Shown: positions 16,487 to 27,661 of the stretch, in pieces | How the letters are laid out: each line of letters begins with the position of its first letter | Position numbering within the stretch: position 1 is the stretch's first letter | NCBI GenBank assembly: GCA_023249105.1 | Contig: JAHFDG010000013.1 | Location: 1-64,000, forward strand | From: Candidatus Methanoperedens sp. | Lineage (GTDB): Archaea; Halobacteriota; Methanosarcinia; Methanosarcinales; Methanoperedenaceae | DNA: 64,000 nt | Reading direction: 5' to 3' | The notes under the pieces: model-generated | Databases searched by the model: none | What the model saw: only the letters and a program-made list of their open reading frames with translations | What the model was told of the DNA's origin: nothing | Translations under genes and position numbers: made by a program

Positions 16487-17827
16487 ATGAAAAAAGTTTT
16501 GATAATTTTATTATTACTATTGACATTAAATACCGCCTCTGCGGTTTCTGAAATCACATTAAACGATGTCAAAAGACCACAAAGCGCCATCCTTTTTATC
16601 GTTGACGGCTTTGGCTCCTCGTATTATTATCCGGAACTCACACCCACCGCCATCGATGGAAGCGAGCTTAATAAAACGGGAGGCCTCAACCTCACATTTG
16701 GAACCCGTGTAGTTAACATTAAAACACCCCATCCTGTAACGGGCATTGCGCATTCGGTCATTGTAACGGGTTACTCTGAGGCAAACGAGGAAACCGTGGG
16801 CTATCCGGATGCCACCATTTACGATATCACAAGACAGCACGGCTTCGTTAACCTGGCTGTCATGGAAAAAGGCGATTTTTCAAACATGCGAAATGAACAG
16901 GACATAATCTTGTTCGCCGAGAATAATTCCATTGATAAACCCCTGGTTTCTATCCAGGCAAAAAATGCGCCCTCCGGCATCTATGAATTAATGTTTGACT
17001 GGAAAATGAAACTCCCCGGATACATGAACAGCACATCCGGCGCGGGGAAGTATTCCGCTTACAATAAATGGGCAATAGACGCCGCTCATGCAGTTGTAAA
17101 GGAAATGATAAAAAACCACCCGTCACAGAAATTCCTGCTGACCGTGAATATCGGCGGGATAGATAGCGGCGGTCACAATCTCGGGGATGATGATTACGTG
17201 AAGTTAATCGAAGACTTGGACAGGGATTTTTATCCCCTGTACAGGACAGCTTCAGATAACAATATCGCCTTATTTTTCACAGCCGACCACGGCATGTCTT
17301 TTGCCGTGAAGAACGCAAGAAGGGGCGGGCACAGTTCTGAAAAATACTCTTCAAAGCAGGAAAGCCTGAGGATTCCGCTCGTCATACTCTCCCCAAATAC
17401 CGGTCACGCAGTACTGGGCGGGGAATACGGGCAGGAGGATATCGCCCCGACGCTCCTGAGCGTCCTTGACCTTCCGGACAATCTGCAATACGCAGACGGT
17501 AAAGCCATAAATGTTAAAAATTATGCCAGCATTTTCGTAAAAGCCGATTCGAAATACACTGTATCATTATGGAATAGCGGCAGGAAACTATCGGAAAGCT
17601 CCGACTCCGAGCTTATTTTTGCAGGACTGCCCCTGAATGCAAGTTATACCCTGAAAGCAAAAGGCTCCGGAAGCGCTTTTGAAGAACAGGTTTCACTTGA
17701 TTCGGATAAGCAATTCAATTTCAATAGTGCGAATTCAGGGCTCAATACCAGGAGCATTGTCGCGATTATCCTGATATTGGCAGTTATTATCGGAGGGATA
17801 TTTGTCATAAAGAGGATACAGGATTGA
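16487..17827 (+). CDS. Membrane-anchored alkaline phosphatase superfamily protein
   Basis: Protein of 446 aa. The signal peptide (residues 1-19, ending TASA) and a C-terminal helix (IVAIILILAVIIGGIFVI) followed by basic residues predict an extracytoplasmic enzyme anchored at its C-terminus. Metal-site motifs of the phosphatase/phosphopentomutase/phosphodiesterase superfamily are seen: FIVDGFGSS near residue 32, NIGGIDSGGHNLG near 222 and FTADHGMSF near 263. Substrate unknown; a nucleotide, phospholipid or glycan phosphoester is plausible. The gene converges on the zinc-ribbon gene with a 1-nt gap. Confidence 0.8.
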   Translation: MKKVLIILLLLLTLNTASAVSEITLNDVKRPQSAILFIVDGFGSSYYYPELTPTAIDGSELNKTGGLNLTFGTRVVNIKTPHPVTGIAHSVIVTGYSEANEETVGYPDATIYDITRQHGFVNLAVMEKGDFSNMRNEQDIILFAENNSIDKPLVSIQAKNAPSGIYELMFDWKMKLPGYMNSTSGAGKYSAYNKWAIDAAHAVVKEMIKNHPSQKFLLTVNIGGIDSGGHNLGDDDYVKLIEDLDRDFYPLYRTASDNNIALFFTADHGMSFAVKNARRGGHSSEKYSSKQESLRIPLVILSPNTGHAVLGGEYGQEDIAPTLLSVLDLPDNLQYADGKAINVKNYASIFVKADSKYTVSLWNSGRKLSESSDSELIFAGLPLNASYTLKAKGSGSAFEEQVSLDSDKQFNFNSANSGLNTRSIVAIILILAVIIGGIFVIKRIQD

Positions 17828-17828
17828 T

Positions 17829-18011
17829 TTATCCCTGCATTGGCGGGCATTTTTTATCGGCGTATGAACAGAATACACAGCAATCGCCTTCTTTAGGTTT
17901 CATTACATGCCCGCATTTCCTGCATTTGTAAAAGACAAGGCAGCTATCTGAAGGCATGGTTTCCCTGTGAGAATAACCGCACTCCGGGCAGGTTATGGTG
18001 GCTTCGATCAT
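17829..18011 (-). CDS. Small zinc-ribbon protein
   Basis: Protein of 60 aa starting MIEATITCPECGYSH; an upstream start at 18023 adds four residues. CPECG and CRKCGH form a zinc ribbon. The tail GDCCVFCSYADKKCPP carries four more Cys and matches a widely conserved GDCCVFCSYG-type family of unknown role. No partner gene is adjacent. Confidence 0.75.
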   Translation of the reverse strand: MIEATITCPECGYSHRETMPSDSCLVFYKCRKCGHVMKPKEGDCCVFCSYADKKCPPMQG

Positions 18012-18044
18012 ATAGATTACCATATAGATTGTATTTATTTCAGA

Positions 18045-18464
18045 CTACAGGAACTCTTTTAGGTGACTATACAGAATAGTTCTTCGCATGGCGAATATTT
18101 TCCTGATTATTTCCTTTCCCTGCGCGAAGTCGACTTTTGCTCCATAATAGTTTATGCCGTTTCTGGCATACCTCAATCTGTCAAACTCTGAATAGTTGAA
18201 ATCGGTTATTATTGTTTTTAACAATTCCCCGATACAGATATGCGACAGAACCTTGTGTCCTTTGGAGATGCAAAGCGCCTCAAGAACCTCCCTGAGAGAA
18301 TCGTAAGCCATGGAAACATAAGCAGAAATATTTATTTCATTGATGTTTGCGGTATTGACGGCGTTTTCCTTGATACCGGACATCTCGGTTAGAGACCTTA
18401 TAAGCTCCTTATCTACCCGGGTTTTCTTTATAAGTCCTTTTCTGTAGCAGTCGTCTAAGTCCAT
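18045..18464 (-). CDS. HEPN-domain protein, likely toxin partner of nucleotidyltransferase
   Basis: All-helical protein of 139 aa. RYARNGINYYG near residues 103-113 resembles the catalytic R-x4-6-H region of HEPN RNases, but the His position is Asn, so activity may be altered or the motif variant. It overlaps the upstream nucleotidyltransferase by 10 nt. HEPN/MNT pairs are known toxin-antitoxin systems in which the MNT AMPylates the HEPN toxin. Confidence 0.72.
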   Translation of the reverse strand: MDLDDCYRKGLIKKTRVDKELIRSLTEMSGIKENAVNTANINEINISAYVSMAYDSLREVLEALCISKGHKVLSHICIGELLKTIITDFNYSEFDRLRYARNGINYYGAKVDFAQGKEIIRKIFAMRRTILYSHLKEFL

Positions 18465-18979
18465 TTTATCTCACCCTGCAAGACAATCCCGTTAAGCACA
18501 TTATTTACCAGGTGCTCATTATTCAGGTCTTTAATTTCCCGAACAGCAAACAATTGTAGTTTCCGCTTCAATTTTTTTTCAAATTTTTCAGTTTCAGGGA
18601 AGTCTTTTTTTCTCTCCGATACAACAAGTATGTCAAAATCGCTTGTTTCAGTGTCGATACCGTAGGATGCAGAGCCGAATAAAACTATCGCAGGCTTAAG
18701 ATAATATCTGTTTAAACTGTCCAGCAGCATAGAGTCCTTAATTTTTCTTATGTTGTAAAATACCTTTAAATCCCTGTATAAACCGTTTTCAATATTAGCC
18801 TTATACAGGTTTAAAATTCTCTCTTTTCTACCTTTCAGCAAACCCTGTTTTACTAGTTTCTTCAATTCCTTGCTTGCAGTTGCGGGAGCGATTTTTAAAA
18901 TTCTGGCTGCCTCCCGGACATTAAACTCTTTGGTGGGAGAATCAAAAAATATTTTCATTATGTTTAATTCTCTGAACAT
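18455..18979 (-). CDS. HTH-fused MNT-type nucleotidyltransferase
   Basis: Protein of 174 aa. Residues ~1-55 form a winged helix (EFNVREAARILKIAPATASK). The nucleotidyltransferase core shows GSASYGIDTETSDFDILVV near residues 98-116, including the GSx7SDxD metal-binding signature. The fusion suggests the antitoxin represses its own promoter. It is the first gene of a two-gene operon with the HEPN protein. Two palindromes at and just upstream of the start support autoregulation. Confidence 0.82.
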   Translation of the reverse strand: MFRELNIMKIFFDSPTKEFNVREAARILKIAPATASKELKKLVKQGLLKGRKERILNLYKANIENGLYRDLKVFYNIRKIKDSMLLDSLNRYYLKPAIVLFGSASYGIDTETSDFDILVVSERKKDFPETEKFEKKLKRKLQLFAVREIKDLNNEHLVNNVLNGIVLQGEIKWT

Positions 18980-19004
18980 ATGTTTATTAATATGAACAAT
19001 TGTT
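18975..19004 (-). promoter_or_regulatory. Paired palindromic operator-like sites at MNT start
   Basis: AACATATGTT (18975-18984) overlaps the start codon, and AACAATTGTT (18995-19004) lies upstream. Both are perfect 10-bp palindromes whose centres are 20 bp apart, two helical turns. They are plausible binding sites for the winged helix of the downstream protein. Confidence 0.45.
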
Positions 19005-19035
19005 TAAAAATGTTTCCATTGCAAGTTCGCTTCTT

Positions 19036-20034
19036 TTAAGGTCTTGCTATATATATCCCATCCACTACCCTTTCCATTCTCACATACACCTCTGCACCAA
19101 CAGGAATCTTCTCGGCATCCACGATAGTTAATACCCTGTCCCGTGCAACAGCAAGCTTCTCATCCTTCATCCAGCCCGGCCCTACAACTTTCACCTTTAC
19201 TCTTTCATACCTTTTGAACACGCGCGGTAAGGGTTTGCACTCATAACTTCCGAAATCCTGCGGCGTGAGAACAAGCTTCGTATTATAAATTTTTTCCCAC
19301 TCCCTGAGCCTGGAATAGAAGTTCTCCCAGTCCATTGCCCTGATATCCGGCTTCCTCCCGTATTTATGTGGCAGGAACTTCTGTATTCCGAGCGCAGGCC
19401 ATTTTTTTCCTGCGCCTATCGAAAGCGCAAACTCGATTAATTTTGGAATCTGGGCATCATTAATACCGGGCAGCCACACCGGCGCGATAAGAAGGTCGAT
19501 ATTTGTATTTTTGGTTATATATTCAGCGCTTTTTAGAACTTTTCCCAGATCGTATGAATCTGTCCCCGCAATCCTTTTCGCAAGGCCGGGATCGAGGGAT
19601 TCGATGGACATATTGATGCGTGAAAGCCCGGCTTTATCAAGCGCATCGATGAGTCCGGTATTGAGCATAGTGCCGTTTGTCTGCATGGATACCGTTCTGA
19701 CATGGCTGTTTGCAGACAACCCCTCAACGAGTTGAACAAGCTCAGGGTACAGCGCAGGTTCCCCGACCGTATCGATATGCGCCTCGATATCGTTTATTTC
19801 CTTGTACGATACTGCCCATTCGAACGCTGCAAGCAATTGCGTAAGGTCAACCATATACTCGGAGCCCCGGCGGCTGGAGTGGGGGCCAGCATCGGTTGAG
19901 CAGAAGATGCAGGATAAAGGACACTCGCTATAGGGACGAAGCTGCAATACATTCGTTCCGCGGTCGATGATACCGAATGCGATGCAGCCGAAAAGAGGAA
20001 TGTCGCGGATGAGGATATGATTACATTTTGCCAT
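19036..20034 (-). CDS. Radical SAM protein with C-terminal TRAM domain
   Basis: Protein of 332 aa. The radical SAM cluster motif is C38-x3-C42-x2-C45 (SECPLSCIFC). The family barrel follows, with DTVGEPALYPEL and VSMQTNGTML. The last ~50 residues (PGWMKDEKLAVARDRVLTIV to the end) look like a TRAM RNA-binding domain, suggesting an RNA substrate. The family is archaeal and uncharacterised; it lacks the N-terminal domain of methylthiotransferases. It overlaps the upstream glycosylase gene by 14 nt. Confidence 0.8.
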   Translation of the reverse strand: MAKCNHILIRDIPLFGCIAFGIIDRGTNVLQLRPYSECPLSCIFCSTDAGPHSSRRGSEYMVDLTQLLAAFEWAVSYKEINDIEAHIDTVGEPALYPELVQLVEGLSANSHVRTVSMQTNGTMLNTGLIDALDKAGLSRINMSIESLDPGLAKRIAGTDSYDLGKVLKSAEYITKNTNIDLLIAPVWLPGINDAQIPKLIEFALSIGAGKKWPALGIQKFLPHKYGRKPDIRAMDWENFYSRLREWEKIYNTKLVLTPQDFGSYECKPLPRVFKRYERVKVKVVGPGWMKDEKLAVARDRVLTIVDAEKIPVGAEVYVRMERVVDGIYIARP

Positions 20035-20626
20035 TTTCTACCAATACACACTCCCCACAGCGTTTCTTCCCGCAGAACTGCTTCCCGTATTCAACTATGA
20101 GGGCATGGAATTCCTTATACAGGGGAACATCCATGGGCAGCGAACTCTCAAAAACCGATTGCAGTTCCCCGTAATCGCCTTCAACCCCAAGACATTTGCA
20201 TATCCTCTTCGTATATGCGTCAATGACGAAGCTGGGTTTGTCAGCCGCGTATAAAACGATGCTGTCAGCGGTCTCCTGCCCTATGCCATTGAGAGAAAGA
20301 AGTATCTCCCGAAGTTCAGCGCCCTGTTTTTCAAGTATATCTGGATTTTCTGAAAAAAACCCAGAGATATTCTTGAGCCTGTTTGCCTTCTGCCTGTAAA
20401 AACCGGTGCATCTTACCAGCGTTTCCAGCTCTTCAATACCGGCCTTTGAGAGAGGTTCCGGTTCCATCAATCCGCGCTCTTTTAAGTTTCGTATCGCCCG
20501 TTCCACATTCTCCCATTTGGTCTGCTGGGTCAGGACTGCTCCTACCACAACCTCAAAAGGAGTATCGGCAGGCCACCATTGCTGGTGCCCGAACTGGTTC
20601 AGGAGCTTTTTGTATATATCCATCAT
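20021..20626 (-). CDS. HhH-GPD DNA glycosylase, endonuclease III-like
   Basis: Protein of 201 aa of the endonuclease III-like group. EVVVGAVLTQQTKWENVERA and the helix-hairpin-helix LNGIGQETADSI are present. The catalytic Asp is retained in FVIDAYTKRI. The Lys used for beta-lyase activity in endonuclease III (GxGRKTA) is replaced (GIGQETA), so a monofunctional glycosylase of the MagIII/Mig type is more likely. The C-terminus has C-x4-C-x2-C but ends before a fourth cluster Cys. The base lesion is unknown. Confidence 0.82.
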   Translation of the reverse strand: MMDIYKKLLNQFGHQQWWPADTPFEVVVGAVLTQQTKWENVERAIRNLKERGLMEPEPLSKAGIEELETLVRCTGFYRQKANRLKNISGFFSENPDILEKQGAELREILLSLNGIGQETADSIVLYAADKPSFVIDAYTKRICKCLGVEGDYGELQSVFESSLPMDVPLYKEFHALIVEYGKQFCGKKRCGECVLVENGKM

Positions 20627-20806
20627 AAAGGGTTACGCCCCTTTATGACGTATAGGGGATGTGAAACATCCCCTTCTCGAGTCACGCCTGTCTTCGACAT
20701 GCTTCGCAAACGGGAGGGCGTGTCCGGGTATGGCGCGCCATACCCGTCGTTTGAAAAGCGACACCTCGCTTTATGCGGTATCCACGTATGCCTGTGGGCA
20801 TACGTG
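20624..20806. repeat. Cluster of hairpins and palindrome (dispersed repeat, copy 1)
   Basis: Four dyads lie in this intergenic stretch: CATAAAGGG/CCCTTTATG (20624-20647); AGGGGATGT-GAA-ACATCCCCT (20654-20674); a perfect 22-bp palindrome at 20725-20746 centred on GGCGCGCC; and CACGTATGCC-TGTG-GGCATACGTG (20783-20806). Between the last two, 20759-20779 is the exact reverse complement of 44359-44379. The block separates npdG from the glycosylase gene. No coding sequence is credible here. Confidence 0.8.
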
Positions 20807-20858
20807 TCTGCGAAGTAAAGCGGCGCAACGGTTTTTGATAAAAATTTCTTAAAGTTTT

Positions 20859-21515
20859 TCATACAAACTTTACGCCAAGGTTAGAAAGCCCGTTGCGGAG
20901 CGCAAGATTAATCAAAAAAGGGGTGAGGGACTCTATCATATACGAAGATGCAAGACCTCCGCCATCAAGAGGCCGAAGTGATTTGATTTCCCTTGTCAGT
21001 TCCATCACCGTTCTTTTTGCCCTGTCATCATCGCCGCAAACCACGACATCATAATCAAGACTCAATTCAAGAGCTGCTAATTTCTTCGCAGAAACATTAT
21101 GGTATGCCGAGACTACTTTTACGGTTTCAGGGAGAATCTCCTGTATCTCAAGCGCTGCGCTTCCCTGTTTTGGCGGAGTGTATTCAAACCATTTGTTCTT
21201 TTTCATGGGAACTACAAGCGAAATAACAATCTGGTCCCTGAAATAAGGCCTGAGGTCTTTCAAAAGAGTGACCACACCCCGATACGGCACCGAAAGCACA
21301 ACAACATCCGCATCGTTGATTGCGGTTTCGTTCTTGCATCCTGTTATGCCGCAGCAAAAAAACCCTTTATTCAAAAGCGCTTCTGTATATTTTCCCGCAG
21401 AACTGACTGCTTTATCTATCTCTCGCGAGCATAATAAGATTTCATGTTTCTCAGCCCACCTGAGTGCAAATCCTTCCCCGATGCTGCCCGTGCCTCCCAG
21501 TATCGCTATTTTCAT
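20859..21515 (-). CDS. npdG: F420-dependent NADP+ oxidoreductase
   Basis: Protein of 218 aa that transfers hydride between F420H2 and NADP+. The N-terminal Rossmann motif IAILGGTGSIGEG, DVVVLSVPYRG and VSAYHNVSA are characteristic of NpdG/Fno. Its presence supports an F420-using archaeon. It overlaps the upstream glycosyltransferase by 4 nt (ATGA) and is therefore coupled to it. Confidence 0.92.
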   Translation of the reverse strand: MKIAILGGTGSIGEGFALRWAEKHEILLCSREIDKAVSSAGKYTEALLNKGFFCCGITGCKNETAINDADVVVLSVPYRGVVTLLKDLRPYFRDQIVISLVVPMKKNKWFEYTPPKQGSAALEIQEILPETVKVVSAYHNVSAKKLAALELSLDYDVVVCGDDDRAKRTVMELTREIKSLRPLDGGGLASSYMIESLTPFLINLALRNGLSNLGVKFV

Positions 21516-22429
21516 AACTTTTCCTTCATTATTTTGCGCATCGTATGCATATTTTCCCTGTGCATGGACACGATGAGGTCGCTAAGTATTGCGAAAATGA
21601 ACATCTGGATTCCGGTAACTATGAGGAGCGTTGCAAGAATAGTGAGAGGGATATGGTTGATATCTTTAAGCCATTCATCTACCACATAGATGCCAACAGC
21701 CATGCCGCTAATTGTGAGAAGCCCGCCGATTATGTTGAAATAGAAAAGAGGATTGTGTGTCCTCGCGAGCAGATAAATGGTCGATGCGATGCGAAACCCG
21801 TCCCTGAGAGGCTGCAATTTGGTGGCTGCGCCGCTTACCCTCGCAAGATATGTTATCGGGACCTCCACGATTTTCATGTCTTTCTTAACGCATTCAACCG
21901 TGATCTCGGTTTCGGCCTCAAAACCTGTCCTGTTCAATTCTATTTGTTTAATAGCATTATTATTAAAAGCCCTGTAGCCTGAAAGTATGTCTTCAAGCCA
22001 TATGCCATATGCAAAGCCAAATATCTTATTCAATATCCTGTTCCCGAAAAGATTCAAACCTGTAAATGCGCCTTTCTGGTAATTTGCGAACCTGTCCCCG
22101 ATAACGTGGTCTGCTTGCCCCGATACAACAGGTTCGAGAAGTTTATCAACTTCTTCGGGGAGATAAGTTCCGTCCCCGTCTATCATTACCACATATTTGC
22201 TCGTTATTAATTTGAATGCCTGGCTCACGGCCTGTCCTTTTCCGGTTCCGCTCTGGATTACTACCCTTGCCCCGGCATTTTTTGCCTTTTCTACCGTGTC
22301 ATCCGTGCTATGACCATCGATTACAATGATATCTGAAAAGCCGAGCGACATGAATTCTTTTATAATTCCCTCTATCGTCTTTTCCTCATTGAGAGTTGGA
22401 ATTAATATACAGACTTCTTCTTTGTTCAT
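21512..22429 (-). CDS. aglJ: AglJ-like dolichyl-phosphate glycosyltransferase (GT2)
   Basis: Protein of 305 aa. The GT-A fold begins at LIPTLNEEKTI. VIDGHSTDDTV and the DxD region MIDGDGTY lie at ~33-85. VPITYLAR and two C-terminal membrane helices (~232-252 and ~266-290) follow. This matches AglJ, which loads the first hexose on dolichol phosphate for S-layer N-glycosylation. The N-glycosylation-rich surface proteins at the left of the window would be plausible substrates. Substrate specificity cannot be read from sequence. Confidence 0.83.
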   Translation of the reverse strand: MNKEEVCILIPTLNEEKTIEGIIKEFMSLGFSDIIVIDGHSTDDTVEKAKNAGARVVIQSGTGKGQAVSQAFKLITSKYVVMIDGDGTYLPEEVDKLLEPVVSGQADHVIGDRFANYQKGAFTGLNLFGNRILNKIFGFAYGIWLEDILSGYRAFNNNAIKQIELNRTGFEAETEITVECVKKDMKIVEVPITYLARVSGAATKLQPLRDGFRIASTIYLLARTHNPLFYFNIIGGLLTISGMAVGIYVVDEWLKDINHIPLTILATLLIVTGIQMFIFAILSDLIVSMHRENMHTMRKIMKEKL

Positions 22430-22479
22430 TTCCCTTCCTTATTCTTTTGTTTATATTTAATATTTAGTGGTTTAATTAA

Positions 22480-23163
22480 CTACAATCTGGTCCCCACATA
22501 AACAGTTACAATTCCAAAAGTCAGGTCATGAAATCCGATTTCCGACAAACCTGAGCCTTTCATAAGCCTGACAAATTCATCCCTTTTTGGAAACGCCATC
22601 ACTGATGAAGGCAGATAACTATATGCACCTTCTTTTTTCGAAATAAGAGCACCTACAAGTGGCAATATCCCCCGGAAATAAAGATAATAAATCGATCTGA
22701 AAACCTTATTCTCAGGCTGGGAGAACTCAAGAATTACCACTTTGCCTCCCTTTTTAACTACGCGGTTCATTTCAGACAGCGATTTTTTGATATCTGCAAC
22801 ATTCCTTATCCCGAAAGCAACAATAGCGCCATCAAATGTTTCATCTTTGAATGAAAGGTTTTCTGCATCGTTCTGGATGCACCGGATATTTCCTATATTC
22901 TGCTTTTTTATTTTCCTTTCGCATAATTGCAGCATTTCATTACAGAAATCCGATGCAACAATTTGATTATGATTTTTGTTTGAAACTTCTATCGCGACAT
23001 CCCCGGTTCCTGAACAGACATCAAGTATGTACCCTGATGGCAGTTTTGATACTGCAAACCTCCGCCAGTATCTATCCCGTCCCAGGCTCAACAGGTGATT
23101 GAGAATATCATACCTTGGGGAGATTCCTGCAAACATTTTCCTGATGTATTCTTTTTTATGCAA
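22480..23163 (-). CDS. menG: UbiE/MenG-type quinone methyltransferase
   Basis: Protein of 227 aa that methylates demethylmenaquinone or a similar quinone. The SAM-binding motif is ILDVCSGTGDVAIEV. The family signatures SPRYDILNHLLSLGRDRYWR near the N-terminus and AFGIRNVAD in the middle are present. It implies a membrane quinone pool, which fits menaquinone-using Methanoperedens-like archaea rather than methanophenazine-only methanogens. No other quinone genes are in the window. Confidence 0.88.
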   Translation of the reverse strand: MHKKEYIRKMFAGISPRYDILNHLLSLGRDRYWRRFAVSKLPSGYILDVCSGTGDVAIEVSNKNHNQIVASDFCNEMLQLCERKIKKQNIGNIRCIQNDAENLSFKDETFDGAIVAFGIRNVADIKKSLSEMNRVVKKGGKVVILEFSQPENKVFRSIYYLYFRGILPLVGALISKKEGAYSYLPSSVMAFPKRDEFVRLMKGSGLSEIGFHDLTFGIVTVYVGTRL

Positions 23164-23256
23164 TTGATTCCTCTTTTTTTTATTTTCTTATGCAAAAACC
23201 AGCATGAAAATCAATTTACCAAAACTTATAACTTATCTCGATTATAAGAAGAAGTT

Positions 23257-23886
23257 ATGAACCAGATTAATAGCAAGGATATTAAATCAGAGGTAATGCG
23301 CGTTATCCTCAACATATCCAAGAGCCTTGCCAAAGAAAACCAGGGGGCACTTTTTATCATAGCGGACAGGGACAAAATCGAGGGAAATTACCGCCTTCAC
23401 TACCCACAGATTCAATTTGCGGGGAATTTACTCAGTAAGGGGATGGATTCAGTTGTGGAAAAACTTGCTATGCTTGACGGCGCCATGATTTTTACGTCTG
23501 AAGGAGAGTTCATTGCATACGGTTCAAGGATATTAAAAACCGATACATTGATTGGTTTCGGCACACGGCATTCGGCAGCAAGAGGTATAACATTATATAA
23601 TGATTCATTTACCGCTGTCCTTGTCTCGGAAGAGAGCGGCTGGATAAAAGTTTTCCAGAAAGGAGAGATTGTTCTTGAGACCGACTCGGTGGATATAGAA
23701 CCCTCCACACTTGATAAGGTTTCCCGCTTCCTCACAAACCACGACATGGCACTGCTTGCAAGCGCAGGAATAGCTGCCGCCGCGGGGGTTGCAGCGCCGG
23801 CGATACTTGTAGTGGGCGGTGCATACATGGTGGTGAAAACCGCAGGCTCTATGATATCATCAGCCTTAAAGAAAGAAAAGAAATAA
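23257..23886 (+). CDS. dacZ: Diadenylate cyclase DacZ
   Basis: Protein of 209 aa that makes c-di-AMP from two ATP. The DAC (DisA_N) domain occupies ~1-150, with the catalytic signatures LDGAMIF near residue 75 and GTRHSAARGIT near 107, equivalent to DGA and RHR. A hydrophobic Ala/Val-rich segment (~172-200) could be a membrane-associated helix. The next gene, dapF, begins after one base, so the two are cotranscribed. Confidence 0.88.
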   Translation: MNQINSKDIKSEVMRVILNISKSLAKENQGALFIIADRDKIEGNYRLHYPQIQFAGNLLSKGMDSVVEKLAMLDGAMIFTSEGEFIAYGSRILKTDTLIGFGTRHSAARGITLYNDSFTAVLVSEESGWIKVFQKGEIVLETDSVDIEPSTLDKVSRFLTNHDMALLASAGIAAAAGVAAPAILVVGGAYMVVKTAGSMISSALKKEKK

Positions 23887-23887
23887 T

Positions 23888-24687
23888 ATGATACATTTTA
23901 CAAAACTTCACGGCAACGGGAATGATTTCATCCTGATAGATGAATATAACGGTGAGATAGTACCTGAGAAATCCGCATTCGCAAGGAAATACTGTGACCG
24001 CCGTTTCGGGATAGGGGCAGACGGTGTCCTGTATCTTGGGAAATCGGATAAAGCCGATATCAGGATGAGGATTTTCAATTCTGACGGCTCCGAGGCTGAG
24101 ATGTGCGGAAACGGCATCAGGTGCCTCGCAAAATACGCGCTGGATGAAGGGTATATCAAAGAGAATGCAAGCGTTGAAACACCTGTCGGAAATCTCTCGT
24201 TAGCCCTGCGGGACGAGGATAAGACGTGGGTAACAGTAAATATGGGAATACCTGTTTTTGAACGGGCAAAAATCCCGGCACAAGGTGTGGGAGAATTTCT
24301 CAATGTCGCTTTACACGGGTATAACGTCTCAGCGGTAAATACAGGAGTCCCTCATGCTGTAATTTTTGTGGATTCTTTTAAACCTGAGCTGATGTCCATT
24401 GCCCCAAAAATCCGCTACGACCCTGTTTTCCCAAAAGGTATTAACGTGAATTTTGTGATTCTAAACTCAAGTGATGAGATTACAGTACAAACCTATGAGC
24501 GCGGGGTGGAAGCCGAAACCTTAAGCTGCGGCACAGGCTCTGTTGCCTGCGTAGCTGTCGCCCATAAGCTTGGCAAAACCGGCAAGAAAGTGAAAGTGAA
24601 TACGAAAGGGGGAAAATTGAAAATCACCCTTGCCAATGATGGCGCCTATATAGAAGGGCCTGCCGAGCGGGTGTTTGAGGGGACAGT

Positions 24688-24691
<4 letters not shown>
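23888..24691 (+). CDS. dapF: Diaminopimelate epimerase
   Basis: Protein of 267 aa converting LL- to meso-diaminopimelate for lysine synthesis. The N-terminus FTKLHGNGNDFILID is typical. The two catalytic cysteines are seen in EMCGNGIRC (~75) and LSCGTGSVA (~218). It sits directly behind dacZ and converges on the metalloprotease gene with a 4-nt overlap. Confidence 0.95.
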
Positions 24692-26847
<2,156 letters not shown>

Positions 26848-26876
26848 ACAAAGGGAAGAGAAAAAATTATTTAGCT

Positions 26877-27320
26877 ATGATAATTATTAGAAAAACAATT
26901 CTTTTGATAGCGATTGTAATGCTATTGATGTCTATAGGATGCGTTTACCTGCCTTCACCGGATGCATCACCAAGCCAAGTTGTCGATATATTTGCGTCTA
27001 GTAACGGAATTTATTATTTGATGTCCACAGAATATAAAAAAACAGTAAATGAGAATGATTTTGAAAATAAGAAGAATAAATGTGAGCCTAATTGGATTCG
27101 TTATGAATATGTAGGAATAATAAATGGAAGTGAACATATAGAGGGAAATAATGCATCTGTGGAAATTAACTATCTCGAAAAGTTTGATGATGGTGTTCTT
27201 GGTGATTATGATCCATTGAGTAAGATGACACAAAAAACCAAAACTAAAACAATTTATTTGATAAATGAAACAAGCGGATGGAGACTTAAGGGTTTTTCTT
27301 GCGAATTAAGAACAAAATAA
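26877..27320 (+). CDS. Small lipoprotein
   Basis: Protein of 147 aa with a hydrophobic N-terminus ending in a lipobox-like LMSIGC, so export and lipid attachment at the Cys near residue 22 are predicted. The remainder is mixed and charged, resembling NTF2-like small lipoproteins (…EYKKTVNENDFEN…). Function unknown. AT-rich composition differs from pyrI. Confidence 0.65.
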   Translation: MIIIRKTILLIAIVMLLMSIGCVYLPSPDASPSQVVDIFASSNGIYYLMSTEYKKTVNENDFENKKNKCEPNWIRYEYVGIINGSEHIEGNNASVEINYLEKFDDGVLGDYDPLSKMTQKTKTKTIYLINETSGWRLKGFSCELRTK

Positions 27321-27399
27321 TTGTGCAAGATCACACATTAGGTATAACAACATTTGGCATGTGCAAAGTTTAATTTAAGAAAAAGGATTATAACAACTC

Positions 27400-27639
27400 A
27401 TGGACGAGAATACCGTAAACAGGACTAAGGCTGCCATCAACGCCCTGATAGACATAGAGCAGTTGTGGATCGAGAACACGCCCAACTACAACCTCTCAAC
27501 ACAGGAACTGTTTGTTCTCAAGAAAAGGCTTGAGCGGGCTTCAGAGAATGTTTCTAAGATTTACGAGGAGAACAGGGCAAAGTTGCAGGCGGCTGAGGAT
27601 GAAATAAAGAAGATGCATGAGGGGAAGAAAAAGAAGTAG
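27400..27639 (+). CDS. Small charged helical protein
   Basis: Protein of 79 aa, predicted mostly helical, with a Lys-rich C-terminus (EGKKKK). No recognised motif. It precedes the 58-aa/nucleotidyltransferase pair, but the 22-nt gap and different codon style do not prove a link. Confidence 0.55.
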   Translation: MDENTVNRTKAAINALIDIEQLWIENTPNYNLSTQELFVLKKRLERASENVSKIYEENRAKLQAAEDEIKKMHEGKKKK

Positions 27640-27661
27640 GCGCATTTTTTATTTTTAACAT

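Noticed and set aside
20579-20862. Several open frames between npdG and the glycosylase gene
   Set aside because: They run through hairpins and palindromes of a dispersed repeat and have no family features.
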